Below are positions 51,264 through 60,697 of a stretch of 64,000 nucleotides of DNA, one piece after another. The stretch spans positions 91,403-155,402 of the forward strand of contig DCCG01000028.1 in assembly GCA_002314145.1 (NCBI GenBank), given 5' to 3'. A program made the translations under genes and the position numbers. Every line of letters starts with the position of its first letter. The first letter of the stretch is position 1. Source of the stretch: Thalassolituus sp. UBA1087. GTDB lineage: Bacteria; Pseudomonadota; Gammaproteobacteria; Pseudomonadales; Oceanobacteraceae. The notes below the pieces were generated by a model. It did not search any database, was not told the origin of the DNA, and saw only the letters and a program-made list of their open reading frames with translations.

Positions 51264-52853
51264 TCAGTGCTCGCGGGTGGCGCTGAACTGAATATCCGGC
51301 CAGCGTTCCTGCGTCAGGCTCAGGTTCACCCGGGTCGGCGCAATATAGGTCAGATAACCGCCACCATCGATGGCCAGGTTCTCCGCTCCTTTACGTTTGA
51401 ATTCTTCCAGTTTTTTCGCATCGTCACAGTATACCCAGCGGGCCGTGTTCACGCTGACCGGCTCATAAATACAATCCACTTTGTATTCATCTTTCAGACG
51501 CTGCTGCACCACATCAAACTGCAGTACCCCCACCGCACCAAGAATCAGATCATTGTTATTGATGGGCATAAACAACTGGGTGGCGCCTTCTTCTGATAAC
51601 TGCTGCAGGCCTTTCTGCAGTTGTTTCATTTTCAGCGGATCTTTTAACCGTACCCGTTTGAACAGTTCCGGCGCGAAGTGTGGAATACCGGTGAACTGCA
51701 TGTCGTCACCGAAGGTGAAGGTATCCCCAATCTGAATCGTACCGTGGTTATGCAGACCAATAATATCACCGGAGATGGCTTCCTCGACCGCCGACCGGTC
51801 ACCGGCCAGGAAGGTCACCGCGTCGGCGATTTTAATGTCCTTGCCGATACGCACATGCTTCATTTTCATGCCTTTGGTATAGGTACCCGAGCAAATGCGC
51901 ATAAAGGCAATGCGGTCACGGTGTTTGGGGTCCATATTGGCCTGAATTTTAAATACGAAGCCGGTAAATTTGTCGCTGTCCGGAGTAATCTCGCCTTTGT
52001 CTGTATTGCGCGGCAACGGAGACGGCGCCCACTCAACAAAGTAATCCAGCATTTCACGGATACCGAAGTTGGCCAGTGCCGTACCGAAAAATACCGGTGT
52101 CAGTTCGCCGCGCCGGTATTCATCGAGATTAAATTCATGGCTGGCGCCCTGCACCAGCTCAATCTCTTCGGCCAGTTCATCAATCATATCTTCGCCCAGC
52201 AGCTCAACCGCCTCCGCAGAGCGCAGACCTTTGATCTGGATATCATCCGGCAGCACACTGCCCTGCCCCGGGGTAAACACATGAATGGTATCGGTGAGCA
52301 GGTTATAAACCCCTTTGAAGGCTTTCCCCATACCAATGGGCCAGGTGACGGGTGAGCACTTAATTTTCAGTACGGTCTCAATTTCGTCCAGTACTTCAAT
52401 ATGATCACGGACTTCACGGTCCATCTTGTTGATAAAGGTGAAGATGGGCGTATCGCGCAGACGGCAGACGTCCATCAGCTTGATGGTCCGGTCTTCCACA
52501 CCTTTGGCCCCGTCGATCACCATCAGCACGGAATCCACCGCGGTCAGGGTTCGGTAGGTATCTTCCGAGAAGTCTTCGTGCCCCGGGGTGTCCAGCAGGT
52601 TCACCATGCGTTCTTTATAGGGAAACTGCATGACCGACGTGGTAATTGAGATACCACGCTCCTGCTCCATCTGCATCCAGTCGGAGGTTGCCATACGGCC
52701 GGTTTTCTTACCTTTTACGGTACCGGCCAGCTGGATAGCGTTCCCCAGCAGCAGGAGTTTTTCCGTAATGGTGGTTTTACCCGCATCCGGGTGGGAGATG
52801 ATACCGAAAGTCCGGCGACTGCCGACTTCCTTCTGGAATGACGAATTAGACAT
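51264..52853 (-). CDS. prfC: Peptide chain release factor 3
   Basis: RF3 is the GTPase that recycles RF1/RF2 after termination. The 529-residue protein has the G-domain motifs G1 HPDAGKTT (about residues 22-29), G3 DTPGHEDFSEDTYR and G4 NKMDR, the AGTVKGKKTGRMATSDWM switch region characteristic of RF3, and domain II/III segments including the C-terminal half with FNVHQQRLKDEY-like FDVVQQRLKDEYKVD. Length is normal. Confidence 0.98.
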   Translation of the reverse strand: MSNSSFQKEVGSRRTFGIISHPDAGKTTITEKLLLLGNAIQLAGTVKGKKTGRMATSDWMQMEQERGISITTSVMQFPYKERMVNLLDTPGHEDFSEDTYRTLTAVDSVLMVIDGAKGVEDRTIKLMDVCRLRDTPIFTFINKMDREVRDHIEVLDEIETVLKIKCSPVTWPIGMGKAFKGVYNLLTDTIHVFTPGQGSVLPDDIQIKGLRSAEAVELLGEDMIDELAEEIELVQGASHEFNLDEYRRGELTPVFFGTALANFGIREMLDYFVEWAPSPLPRNTDKGEITPDSDKFTGFVFKIQANMDPKHRDRIAFMRICSGTYTKGMKMKHVRIGKDIKIADAVTFLAGDRSAVEEAISGDIIGLHNHGTIQIGDTFTFGDDMQFTGIPHFAPELFKRVRLKDPLKMKQLQKGLQQLSEEGATQLFMPINNNDLILGAVGVLQFDVVQQRLKDEYKVDCIYEPVSVNTARWVYCDDAKKLEEFKRKGAENLAIDGGGYLTYIAPTRVNLSLTQERWPDIQFSATREH

Positions 52854-53023
52854 GAAACCTTCAACCGCCCTGATTATTGGCGGACCTGATCACTGAAACG
52901 GGAAAGGCCCGCATTCTCGCTGATCTGCCGCGGATTCTCAATGCAGGTTCGGACAAAGCCGGTCGCGAGGGTAAAATGACAATTTGTTGATCTGCCAGTC
53001 TCCCCTCCATATGCCGCTGCGAT

Positions 53024-53029
53024 TATAAT
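53024..53029 (+). promoter_or_regulatory. TATAAT -10 box placed for a leaderless regB transcript
   Basis: A perfect TATAAT at 53024-53029 lies 7 bases before the A of the regB ATG (53036), the normal distance to a transcription start. No good -35 box is seen 17 bases upstream and no Shine-Dalgarno sequence precedes the ATG, consistent with a leaderless mRNA. Confidence 0.45.
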
Positions 53030-53035
53030 GCTGCC

Positions 53036-54301
53036 ATGAGAAATAATCTGAACCTCCTGTTGCAGCGCCTGGCGTTGCTGCGCCTGTCGATTGCCAGCAT
53101 CTGGCTGATGTTTCTGGTGTACCTGGAGTACCGGGGCTTTGCCGGCCTGGGCATCGCCTGGGGCTTACTGGCGTTGTACGTGCCACTGCTGCTGGTGACC
53201 GGCTGGCAGGGAGTCCGCTCAAAGGTGCGCGAATGGCACCTGCTGTTGCACCTGGCCTTTGAAACCCAGCTGCTGGCGGGTCTGTTATTTTTTACCGGTG
53301 GTGCGACCAACCCGTTTATTTCTTACTTTCTGGTGCTTCTGGTGGTTGGTGCTTACAGCCTGCCGCTGTCGTTTTCAGCGCTGATCGCGTTACTGTGCAT
53401 CGTGGATTACAGTGTTCTGAGTGAATGGTATCAGCCACTGCATGGCAACGAGCTGTATGGCTTTTCAGGCTCCACGCTGTTCGATCTTCACGTCGCCGGT
53501 ATGTGGCTGACCTTTGTCATCAGCGCCCTCATCGTCGTCGCCTTTATCCCTCAGTTGCTCAAAGCTCAGCAGCAACAGCAGAACGAGATTCAGAGCCTGA
53601 GAGAACAACAGCTGAAAAACGAACAACTGATTGGTATCGCCACCCTGGCGGCCGGTACCGCCCATGAAATGGGCACGCCACTGATGACTATGCAGATGCT
53701 GCTTGATGATGTGGTCCACCAGCCGGATCATCCGCTGACCACACACGATCTTCACCTGCTGCGCGAGCAGGTCGCCCTGTGTCGCCAGTCGTTACAACAG
53801 CTGGCGACCGCCGGCCGTACGGCGCACGAAGAAGGCCAGCATAAAGCCTTTGACTGGCTGGCCCGCCTGCTGCACCGCTGGCGTCTGAGTCAGCCCAATG
53901 CGTTATGGGTGGATCAGGGCATCCGCTCTGATGCCAGCATCCCGGCCTCCCCGTTGCTGGACCAGGCTCTGCTTAACCTGCTGGATAACGCCGCTGAAGC
54001 CGGTAGTCAGCCCATCGAGCTGAGCTGTGGTGTGGCCGGCGGTTTCTGGCATATGGATATCGTTCAGCCAGACCCGACGGCCGCTGAGCGCATTCAGCAT
54101 GAAGGTCTGTTCAGCAGCCAGAAAGAAACCGGAATGGGGATTGGTCTCTACCTGAGTAATGCCAGTGTGGAACAGTTCGGTGGAGCCATTCACCTAAGCG
54201 CCCGCTCCGACGGCGGCAGTGTCTGCCGGATTCGTTTACCGCTCAAAGACCAACGCCATTTCAACAGCAACCTTAATACGCGGATGGAAAATCATGCCTG
54301 A
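53036..54301 (+). CDS. regB: RegB/PrrB/RoxS-type redox sensor histidine kinase
   Basis: RegB senses the redox state through the quinone pool and a reactive cysteine, and phosphorylates RegA. The 421-residue protein has six N-terminal transmembrane helices (about residues 12-172) with the quinone-binding motif GGATNPF at 88-94, then the dimerisation helix with His210 in GTAHEMGTPLM, Cys249 in REQVALCRQSL at the position of the redox-active cysteine of R. capsulatus RegB, and an HATPase domain (NLLDNAAEAG; GMGIGLYLS). It overlaps regA by 8 bases. Confidence 0.94.
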   Translation: MRNNLNLLLQRLALLRLSIASIWLMFLVYLEYRGFAGLGIAWGLLALYVPLLLVTGWQGVRSKVREWHLLLHLAFETQLLAGLLFFTGGATNPFISYFLVLLVVGAYSLPLSFSALIALLCIVDYSVLSEWYQPLHGNELYGFSGSTLFDLHVAGMWLTFVISALIVVAFIPQLLKAQQQQQNEIQSLREQQLKNEQLIGIATLAAGTAHEMGTPLMTMQMLLDDVVHQPDHPLTTHDLHLLREQVALCRQSLQQLATAGRTAHEEGQHKAFDWLARLLHRWRLSQPNALWVDQGIRSDASIPASPLLDQALLNLLDNAAEAGSQPIELSCGVAGGFWHMDIVQPDPTAAERIQHEGLFSSQKETGMGIGLYLSNASVEQFGGAIHLSARSDGGSVCRIRLPLKDQRHFNSNLNTRMENHA

Positions 54302-54824
54302 AAAAGTTCTGATTATTGATGACGACCAGCATTTCACCCAGGTACTGGGCAGAAGTCTGGAGCGCCAGGGGCATGAATCCCGGGTAGCCGCCAATGGTGA
54401 GGAAGCCCTGGCACAGGCGAAAGCCTTCCTGCCGGAATGGATCACCCTCGACCTGCGTCTTGAACAGGAGTCCGGCCTGAATCTGATTGAACAGCTGAAA
54501 TCCATTGTGCCTGAATGCCGTATCGTCATGCTGACCGGCTACGCCAGCATTCCTACCGCTGTTGAAGCAGTCAAACTGGGCGCCCATAACTACCTGCATA
54601 AACCCGCGACGTTGCAGGAGTTAATCAATGCCTTTGCGGATTCATCAGGCGCCGTACAGGAAGATTCCGCGCCGGCCGAAGTCATGTCAGTAGACCGCCT
54701 GGAGTGGGAACACATCCAGCGGGTGCTGAATGAAAATCAGGGGAATATTTCCGCCACGGCCCGGGCGCTGAATATGCACCGCCGCACTCTGCAGCGAAAG
54801 CTGCAGAAGTACGCGCCGCGCTGA
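54294..54824 (+). CDS. regA: RegA/PrrA/RoxR-type response regulator
   Basis: RegA controls respiratory and redox genes. The 176-residue protein starts at 54294 (MPEKVLIIDDDQ) and has the receiver domain with Asp53 (TLDLRLEQESG) as phospho-acceptor, Thr81 and Lys103 (LHKPATLQE), followed by a proline-poor linker and a Fis-type helix-turn-helix (RVLNENQGNISATARALNMH, then RRTLQRKLQKYAPR) typical of RegA, where the family recognition helix is nearly invariant. Translationally coupled to regB. Confidence 0.95.
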   Translation: MPEKVLIIDDDQHFTQVLGRSLERQGHESRVAANGEEALAQAKAFLPEWITLDLRLEQESGLNLIEQLKSIVPECRIVMLTGYASIPTAVEAVKLGAHNYLHKPATLQELINAFADSSGAVQEDSAPAEVMSVDRLEWEHIQRVLNENQGNISATARALNMHRRTLQRKLQKYAPR

Positions 54825-54853
54825 GATCACTCAGCCGGCAGCCGCGGGGGAGC

Positions 54854-55516
54854 TCAATTAAAATAGGAGTCTTCGTCAAAGGTGCTCAGCCAGCGGCTGT
54901 TGAAGACCACCATGCCGGTAATGAACATGCCGTTAATGACACCTTCCGGAAACATCATCAGCGGCATATAACGCAGATAGTCGTGCCAGACTTTGGCCAG
55001 GGTATAGACCTCCATCTGCCACAGAGCCGCCGCCTGCAGCAGATCGGAGAACGCATGGGTCAGGCCGGCGTTTAAAAAGCCCGCCACCAGAATGTACACG
55101 AACGGATTGCGTATCAGCCGGTTGTAGACACACAGATAAAAAGCGTAGGTAAAAAGCACTGGCAGCAGTCCGGTGAGCAGATAACTGTAACCCAGCGCTC
55201 CCCACCAGAGTTTACCGGTCGCCACCAGAACCAGCTGTACCAGCAGCATCCCCAGTAACGCCAGACGCCAGCCCGTCATCAGAGTCAGCGCGGTTACCCC
55301 CATAACATGAAAACTCAGGCCCGGCAGAATACCGGCCTGCATATTCCACAATATGGCCAGCGCCACAATGCCACCAAAAAAGAAATGCTGCGCCCCCCGG
55401 TTGGTGAGCAGGGATTGCCAGTGGTAACCCATCAATGCCGCTACCAGCACCACCAGCGACAGAAATGCAGACGCATACAACGCCCAGGCGGGCAGCAGGT
55501 CCGGGCTATCAATCAT
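54854..55516 (-). CDS. ECF-type (CbiM-like) transporter permease
   Basis: A 220-residue polytopic membrane protein of about six helices. The C-terminal MFPEGVINGMFITGMVVFNSRW segment and the mid helix GILPGLSFHVMGVTALTLMTGW match the energy-coupling-factor permease proteins found in Pseudomonas-type genomes. No ATPase or other ECF subunit is adjacent, so substrate and partners are unknown. The start at 55516 overlaps the rimI stop by 4 bases, so it belongs to the rimI operon. Confidence 0.8.
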   Translation of the reverse strand: MIDSPDLLPAWALYASAFLSLVVLVAALMGYHWQSLLTNRGAQHFFFGGIVALAILWNMQAGILPGLSFHVMGVTALTLMTGWRLALLGMLLVQLVLVATGKLWWGALGYSYLLTGLLPVLFTYAFYLCVYNRLIRNPFVYILVAGFLNAGLTHAFSDLLQAAALWQMEVYTLAKVWHDYLRYMPLMMFPEGVINGMFITGMVVFNSRWLSTFDEDSYFN

Positions 55517-55956
55517 GGCTGTAAATCCAGGCAATACAGCAGCGCGTCTTCGTGCCCGTCTGCCGTGGGGTAATAATTTGGGCGGTTACCGGCGAGGCAG
55601 AAGCCCATGGATTCGTACAGGTGTATTGCCGCGGCGTTGCTTTCCCGCACATCCAGAAACCATTGCTCCGCGTGTTGTCCGGTGAGGTAAGCGAGGAGGA
55701 AATTCATCAGCGCGCGGCCGATGCCCTGGCCCTGCGAATTCGGGTCCACGGCAATCATCAGGAGTTCAGCTTCACCGGCGATCAGGGTAATCACAGCCCA
55801 GCCAACCACGGTACCCTCCTTCTGCGCTACCCAGGCACTGCCGGGTTTCTGCAGATAACGACGGATCACGGATTCAGACCAGGGGTGGAAATGGGCACGG
55901 CGCTCAATTGACATCACCGCAGCTAAATCTTCAGGACCGGCGGCTCTGAACTCCAT
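55513..55956 (-). CDS. rimI: Ribosomal protein S18 alanine N-acetyltransferase
   Basis: RimI acetylates the N-terminal alanine of S18. The 147-residue GNAT protein has the acetyl-CoA loop NSQGQGIGRALMNFLL (about residues 73-88), the ERRAHFHPWSE motif of RimI near the N-terminus, and the NAAAIHLYESMGF C-terminal motif. It follows the holD-like gene by one base. Confidence 0.94.
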   Translation of the reverse strand: MEFRAAGPEDLAAVMSIERRAHFHPWSESVIRRYLQKPGSAWVAQKEGTVVGWAVITLIAGEAELLMIAVDPNSQGQGIGRALMNFLLAYLTGQHAEQWFLDVRESNAAAIHLYESMGFCLAGNRPNYYPTADGHEDALLYCLDLQP

Positions 55957-55957
55957 G

Positions 55958-56710
55958 TCAGATATCTCCGAGTTCCCGCAGAGCGTACCAGAGGCGGCGC
56001 TTTTCAGCGGCGCTCTGCATCACTTCAGCCAGTGACGGGCCGGCAAACAAGGGCGTAACCCCGATATTGCTGAGCCATTCCTTACTGGTATCACCAAAAC
56101 TGACCACATAACGGGCGCCCTGGTCAGCAAAGAAACGCCACTGAGCAGACAAGGCCTGAACGGCCACCGGGTGGCTCTGATCTTCATGGGCGGATTCAAT
56201 AAATGGCCAGCGGAAGTTAAACGGTGGCTGCATAAAACCTGTGTTGTCCGTCATCGCCTGCAATACACGCCAGGCAAAACCCTGCAGCCGCTCCATCTCA
56301 TGGGGCTGGTCACTGACCCAGACGCCATAATGGGAAACGCGCAGGAACTGCAGCTCAAAGCGCGGTGGGGTCAGATCGGTTCCCGCAGCTGGCATCGGGG
56401 CTGGCTGTACTGCCGGTGCCGGCTCTCTGCCGCGATCCGCCGCTTGCTGACCGTCCGCTTCCTCCCTGAGCACCTCGTCCCGGCTCTCAGGTACTTTGGC
56501 TACTGCCGGTTTTGCCGCATCGTGCAGCAGCTCGGCGGCCATCGGATGTACGATATGGCCTTCTCCGGCAGAAACCTGATGTGGCTGTGGAGCATGGGCA
56601 GAGGATTCCGCAATCCAGCGCGGTTGCGGTGCATTAGGCAAAGCCATTCTGGGCACCCAGTGGGTGATGCCCATCGCCTGCAGGTAATCCTGTCGCCGCT
56701 GCTCCAGCAT
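55958..56710 (-). CDS. holD: HolD-like DNA polymerase III psi subunit, long form
   Basis: A 250-residue protein placed between leuA and rimI. Its N-terminus, YLQAMGITHWVPRM (residues 9-22), matches the psi-subunit start LQQLGITQW of E. coli HolD, the segment that binds chi. The C-terminus FAGPSLAEVMQSAAEKRRLW resembles the family end, and holD-rimI is the known pairing. A Pro/Ala/Glu-rich spacer of about residues 35-110 makes it almost twice as long as the 137-residue E. coli protein; longer forms are usual in Pseudomonas-like species. Clamp-loader role is inferred. Confidence 0.75.
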   Translation of the reverse strand: MLEQRRQDYLQAMGITHWVPRMALPNAPQPRWIAESSAHAPQPHQVSAGEGHIVHPMAAELLHDAAKPAVAKVPESRDEVLREEADGQQAADRGREPAPAVQPAPMPAAGTDLTPPRFELQFLRVSHYGVWVSDQPHEMERLQGFAWRVLQAMTDNTGFMQPPFNFRWPFIESAHEDQSHPVAVQALSAQWRFFADQGARYVVSFGDTSKEWLSNIGVTPLFAGPSLAEVMQSAAEKRRLWYALRELGDI

Positions 56711-56713
56711 GAT

Positions 56714-58264
56714 TTATACGCCGTCGTTCTGTGGGTGCTGACGATCGGACTCAGACAGCAGCAGGTTCACAGCGTGGATATAAGCCTTTGCGGACGCCAC
56801 GACAATATCAGTGTCTGCGCCACTGCCGTTTACGATGCGGCCGCCTTTTTCCAGACGTACGGTCACTTCACCCTGAGAGTCCGTCCCCTGAGTGATGGCG
56901 TTCACCGAATACAGCAGCAGGTTGGCGCCGGTATGAGCGACCTCTTCAATGGCTTTCAGTGCTGCGTCGACGGGACCACTGCCATTGGCCTTACTGCGTT
57001 TTTCTTCGCCATGATGGCTGACAACGACTTCGGCCACCGGCGTTTCACCAATGGCGGAATGACATTCCAGCGCCACCAGTTTCCAGGCTTCCGGCGCGGC
57101 ATCGGAAATGGCTTCACTGACCAGTGCCTGCAGGTCTTCGTCAAAGATTTCGTGCTTCTTGTCCGCCAGTTCTTTAAAGCGGGTAAAGGCTTCATTCAGA
57201 GCGGCATCGGTAGGGAAAGTAACGCCCAGTTCTTCCAGACGGCTGCGGAATGCTGCCCGGCCGGAATGTTTCCCCATCACCATTTTGTTAGCGCCCCAGC
57301 CGACGTCTTCCGCTTTCATGATTTCGTAGGTTTCGCGGTGTTTCAGCACGCCGTCCTGGTGAATACCGGATTCGTGCGCGAACGCGTTGGCGCCGACAAT
57401 GGCTTTGTTCGGCTGGACCGGGAAGCCCGTGATCGAAGACACCAGACGGGACGTCGGCACAATGTGAGTGGTATCAATACTGGTACTGATGTTAAACAGA
57501 TCCTGACGGGTACGGGTAGCCATCACAATCTCTTCCAGTGCCGCATTCCCGGCCCGTTCCCCCAGACCGTTGATGGTGCACTCAACCTGACGGGCACCAT
57601 TGGCAACCGCCGCCAGCGAGTTGGCTACCGCCAGTCCCAGGTCGTTGTGACAGTGTACGGAGAAAATGGCTTTATCAGCGTTTGGAATGCGTTCCAGCAG
57701 GCGTTTGATCTTATAGCCAAACTCTTCCGGAATGGCATAGCCTACCGTGTCAGGAATATTGATGGTGCTGGCGCCGGCATCAATGGCAGCTTCAATAATA
57801 CGGCAGAGGAAATCGTCTTCCGAACGACCGGCGTCTTCACAGGAGAATTCCACGTCTTCAACAAAACCGCGGGCTTTCTTAACCGCGTAGACTGCCTGTT
57901 CAATGACCTGGTCAGGCTCCATGCGCAGCTTGTACTGCATATGAATCGGTGAGGTCGCAATAAAAGTATGAATGCGCGCGCGTTCGGCCTGTTTCAGTGC
58001 GGCAGCCGCATGTTCCAGATCGCGGTCAACCGCCCGGGCCAGACTGCAGATAGTGCTTTCGCGTACCGTGGCTGCCACGGCAGCGATGGCATCGAAGTCG
58101 CCCTGTGATGCTGCGGCAAAGCCGGCTTCGATCACATCGACGCGCATTTTTTCCAGCGCCTTACCAATACGGACTTTTTCTTCTTTGGTCATGGATGCGC
58201 CGGGACTCTGTTCCCCATCACGCATGGTGGTATCAAAGATGACCAAACGGTCTTGCTGGCTCAT
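56714..58264 (-). CDS. leuA: 2-isopropylmalate synthase
   Basis: LeuA condenses acetyl-CoA with 2-oxoisovalerate in the first step of leucine synthesis. The 516-residue protein starts MSQQDRLVIFDTTMRDGEQSPGAS, the catalytic-domain signature. The metal-binding HCHNDLGLAVANSL region and GLGERAGNAALEE are present, and the C-terminal regulatory domain (about residues 390-510), which binds leucine, is intact. The next gene, holD-like, starts 3 bases after the stop. Confidence 0.97.
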   Translation of the reverse strand: MSQQDRLVIFDTTMRDGEQSPGASMTKEEKVRIGKALEKMRVDVIEAGFAAASQGDFDAIAAVAATVRESTICSLARAVDRDLEHAAAALKQAERARIHTFIATSPIHMQYKLRMEPDQVIEQAVYAVKKARGFVEDVEFSCEDAGRSEDDFLCRIIEAAIDAGASTINIPDTVGYAIPEEFGYKIKRLLERIPNADKAIFSVHCHNDLGLAVANSLAAVANGARQVECTINGLGERAGNAALEEIVMATRTRQDLFNISTSIDTTHIVPTSRLVSSITGFPVQPNKAIVGANAFAHESGIHQDGVLKHRETYEIMKAEDVGWGANKMVMGKHSGRAAFRSRLEELGVTFPTDAALNEAFTRFKELADKKHEIFDEDLQALVSEAISDAAPEAWKLVALECHSAIGETPVAEVVVSHHGEEKRSKANGSGPVDAALKAIEEVAHTGANLLLYSVNAITQGTDSQGEVTVRLEKGGRIVNGSGADTDIVVASAKAYIHAVNLLLSESDRQHPQNDGV

Positions 58265-58302
58265 GTGCTACTCCGCTACCAGAAAATTCTCATCAGGCGC
58301 AT

Positions 58303-58308
58303 AGTATA
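58303..58308 (-). promoter_or_regulatory. Candidate -10 box of leuA
   Basis: TATACT on the minus strand (58308-58303), inside the partial palindrome GGCG/CGCC, lies 38 bases before the leuA ATG. The -35 region is poor. The gap to the next gene is only 72 bases. Confidence 0.35.
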
Positions 58309-58336
58309 CGCCGGATAAGGGCCTCTTGGCAGCCGC

Positions 58337-60697
58337 TCAGCGGATCGGAGTCGCCGTCAGATTGGTAGTAATATCAAAGTTCTGTAACACGACACCGGAG
58401 AAAACGGTTTCCGGTGCCGCCACATCCGGATGCTTAAGCTGCACACTGTCAATCTGCAGGTCTTTAAAGGATACATTGCCCTGCACCGCAAACCCCAGTG
58501 GACGCAGTGCTTTCTGTGCCTCAGTGGGCTCAGCAACATAGGTATAACCGGTACGGCTGTTGTCATCGTAAATCAGCTCATCGCCCTGGTTGCCGCTGAC
58601 GCCATTGTCATCAGTGCCGGAAAACTTCTTCGCCACCCGGGTTTCATACACATCGATCTTCAGATCCGCCTGAAAACCGTGATCATTGGTATCTGCCGGT
58701 CCCAGGCCATCATTGGTACTGAAACCATCGAACAGAATCTGAGTGCCGCTGCCATTCACAGCGTTACCGGCCCCATCCGTATCACGATTGTTTTCCCAGG
58801 TGAGGCGGTTACGCGCGAGGGAGCCGTCACTGGTCACCCCTTCGGGTTCAAAGGCCACTTTCAGGGCGATCGTCATCCCCTCGTTGCCGCGGTCTTCCCA
58901 GCGTCCGCCAGCGGCTCCACAGCCCGCCTCGTCAGTTCCTGCAGCACCGACACACACCGCTCCCGCGCCACCGGGATTAATGGTCAGAGAGGAGCCTTTT
59001 TCATAACGCTCAAGGACGATACGGCCAAGGCTGCGTCCTGTATTGCGATCCCCCCAGCGCATATTATCCACATCCATCGTGCTCCATTGCTCAGTGCGGT
59101 TAAGACTGATCCCCGTAATGCTGACGTCAAACTGTAAGCCGCGCAGGTGAAGGTCGTAATCGACACCGGTGGCCCATACGCCCTGACCATTTTCATCAAT
59201 GGATAAACCGATATTGGAATCCGAAAACAGATAATCGCCATCCACCTGAACGCCACCACCACTGGTACCACCGGCAGTAATATAGGTGTAGCCATCAAGA
59301 TTAAAATCCATCGCCTGGAACAACTCGAGCGACAACAACAGCTCGGCGCCCCCCTGCAGCGGTGAGTTTTTGGTGCCAACGCGCAGACCATCAATGCTGT
59401 AGCTGCCGGAGAAACGGTTCATACCGACGGCGATAGCGGTTTTATCGGCAGTCGCACTATTATTGTCGTGATCAAACTGGCGTACATCCAGTGTCAGATC
59501 ACCACGGCCGTAACTCTCAATACCGCTGACCACCACCATACGGTTATCATCAATATAGGCCGCTTCAGCATTGGCCAGACTCCATTCCGTCGCCACTGAC
59601 AGGCCATCGCTGGCAGCCCCCAATCCGCTATAAAAATGGTCCGCGTAAGGCTGAATAGCCACCGGCATCGCGCTGGTATCCGGCTGTACAACTCCCGGAT
59701 AAAACCCAAGCATATTGCGGTAGCCGTTAGCGTCCTCAAAGCGGAAATCCAGCTGCACAGCACCAACCGGCCGGCTGCTGTCACCGATCAGGATTTCATT
59801 GGCATTAAATGAACCCGAAAAAGACCCGATACCCAGTTGCAGATGATCCGGCATGACGTCAAAGGTCAGCCCGGTCAGATTCAGATCACCATTAAAATCC
59901 CCCATATAAAGGGAATTACCATCATCGGTAAAACGGACAAAATTCGCCGGATTATCATTGATATTAAGAAAGGCATTCATCCGGATGCCCTCGCTGCCTG
60001 ACGCACCACCGGCATAGAGTTCGATATTACCGTCAAGATCCAGACTGCCGGCCAGGGTTCCGAGCGACCGGGCTCCCAGATAGATACCACCGGTAGAAAA
60101 CTGATAGTGAAAATCATCCGTCACAATATTCAGCCCGCCGGAAGTTCCGTCTGACACCTCACCGATGGCCAGGTTTTCGATTACTGCAGAATAGCCGATA
60201 TCGCGGAAGCTGACAGAACTGCCATTGGTCGCCCAGATAAATTCGGCATCTGAAATGTTGGTATCAAAACGCCCTTCAACAAAATAATGGCCTGATGACG
60301 GGGTACCAATGCGCAGATTACTCTCGGCCGAGTAATTAAGCCTGAATTGGCCAAAGCTTGCGGCAGAGTCATTGATGCGGATTGCACCTACAGAAAGAGA
60401 GGCCGGAGCGGTGACACTGTTAAGCTGTAAAGAGCCATCAGACAACACATCGATCACGCGGGTGTTTAAAACCCCCTGCCGGATGTCATCCTGACTGCCG
60501 TACTGAATATCCTGCATCTGTACAGCCTGGTTATCGTCCGCATAGGAAATTTCACCAATATCAAACAGTGTGTCGGTTTCGATCGTCACCCCTGCCTGAC
60601 CATTAACCTGCTGCATTTCTTTTTCGTCCATCGGCGTCAATGCCGCATGGCTGTAATGTACGGAAGTGATATATAACAGGCACAGTATTTTTTTCAT
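58337..60697 (-). CDS. Large exported protein, DUF6160/FilA-like
   Basis: A 786-residue exported protein, last of a four-gene operon. A Sec signal peptide (residues 1-18) is followed by ALTPMDEKEMQQVNGQAGVTIE, the motif common to this operon and to DUF6160/FilA-type proteins, which I recall from pilus-linked loci in Acinetobacter. The rest is beta-strand-rich with repeated surface-type segments (GSFNANEILIGD; GSYSIDGLRVGTKNSPLQGG; GGVQVDGDYLFSDSNIG) and no membrane anchor or enzyme motif. Its function is unknown. The start overlaps the upstream stop by one base. Confidence 0.7.
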   Translation of the reverse strand: MKKILCLLYITSVHYSHAALTPMDEKEMQQVNGQAGVTIETDTLFDIGEISYADDNQAVQMQDIQYGSQDDIRQGVLNTRVIDVLSDGSLQLNSVTAPASLSVGAIRINDSAASFGQFRLNYSAESNLRIGTPSSGHYFVEGRFDTNISDAEFIWATNGSSVSFRDIGYSAVIENLAIGEVSDGTSGGLNIVTDDFHYQFSTGGIYLGARSLGTLAGSLDLDGNIELYAGGASGSEGIRMNAFLNINDNPANFVRFTDDGNSLYMGDFNGDLNLTGLTFDVMPDHLQLGIGSFSGSFNANEILIGDSSRPVGAVQLDFRFEDANGYRNMLGFYPGVVQPDTSAMPVAIQPYADHFYSGLGAASDGLSVATEWSLANAEAAYIDDNRMVVVSGIESYGRGDLTLDVRQFDHDNNSATADKTAIAVGMNRFSGSYSIDGLRVGTKNSPLQGGAELLLSLELFQAMDFNLDGYTYITAGGTSGGGVQVDGDYLFSDSNIGLSIDENGQGVWATGVDYDLHLRGLQFDVSITGISLNRTEQWSTMDVDNMRWGDRNTGRSLGRIVLERYEKGSSLTINPGGAGAVCVGAAGTDEAGCGAAGGRWEDRGNEGMTIALKVAFEPEGVTSDGSLARNRLTWENNRDTDGAGNAVNGSGTQILFDGFSTNDGLGPADTNDHGFQADLKIDVYETRVAKKFSGTDDNGVSGNQGDELIYDDNSRTGYTYVAEPTEAQKALRPLGFAVQGNVSFKDLQIDSVQLKHPDVAAPETVFSGVVLQNFDITTNLTATPIR

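Noticed and set aside
56171..57952. Very long open frame (593 codons) opposite leuA and holD
   Set aside because: Antisense to two well-identified genes; its translation has no family pattern and arises from codon bias of the real genes.
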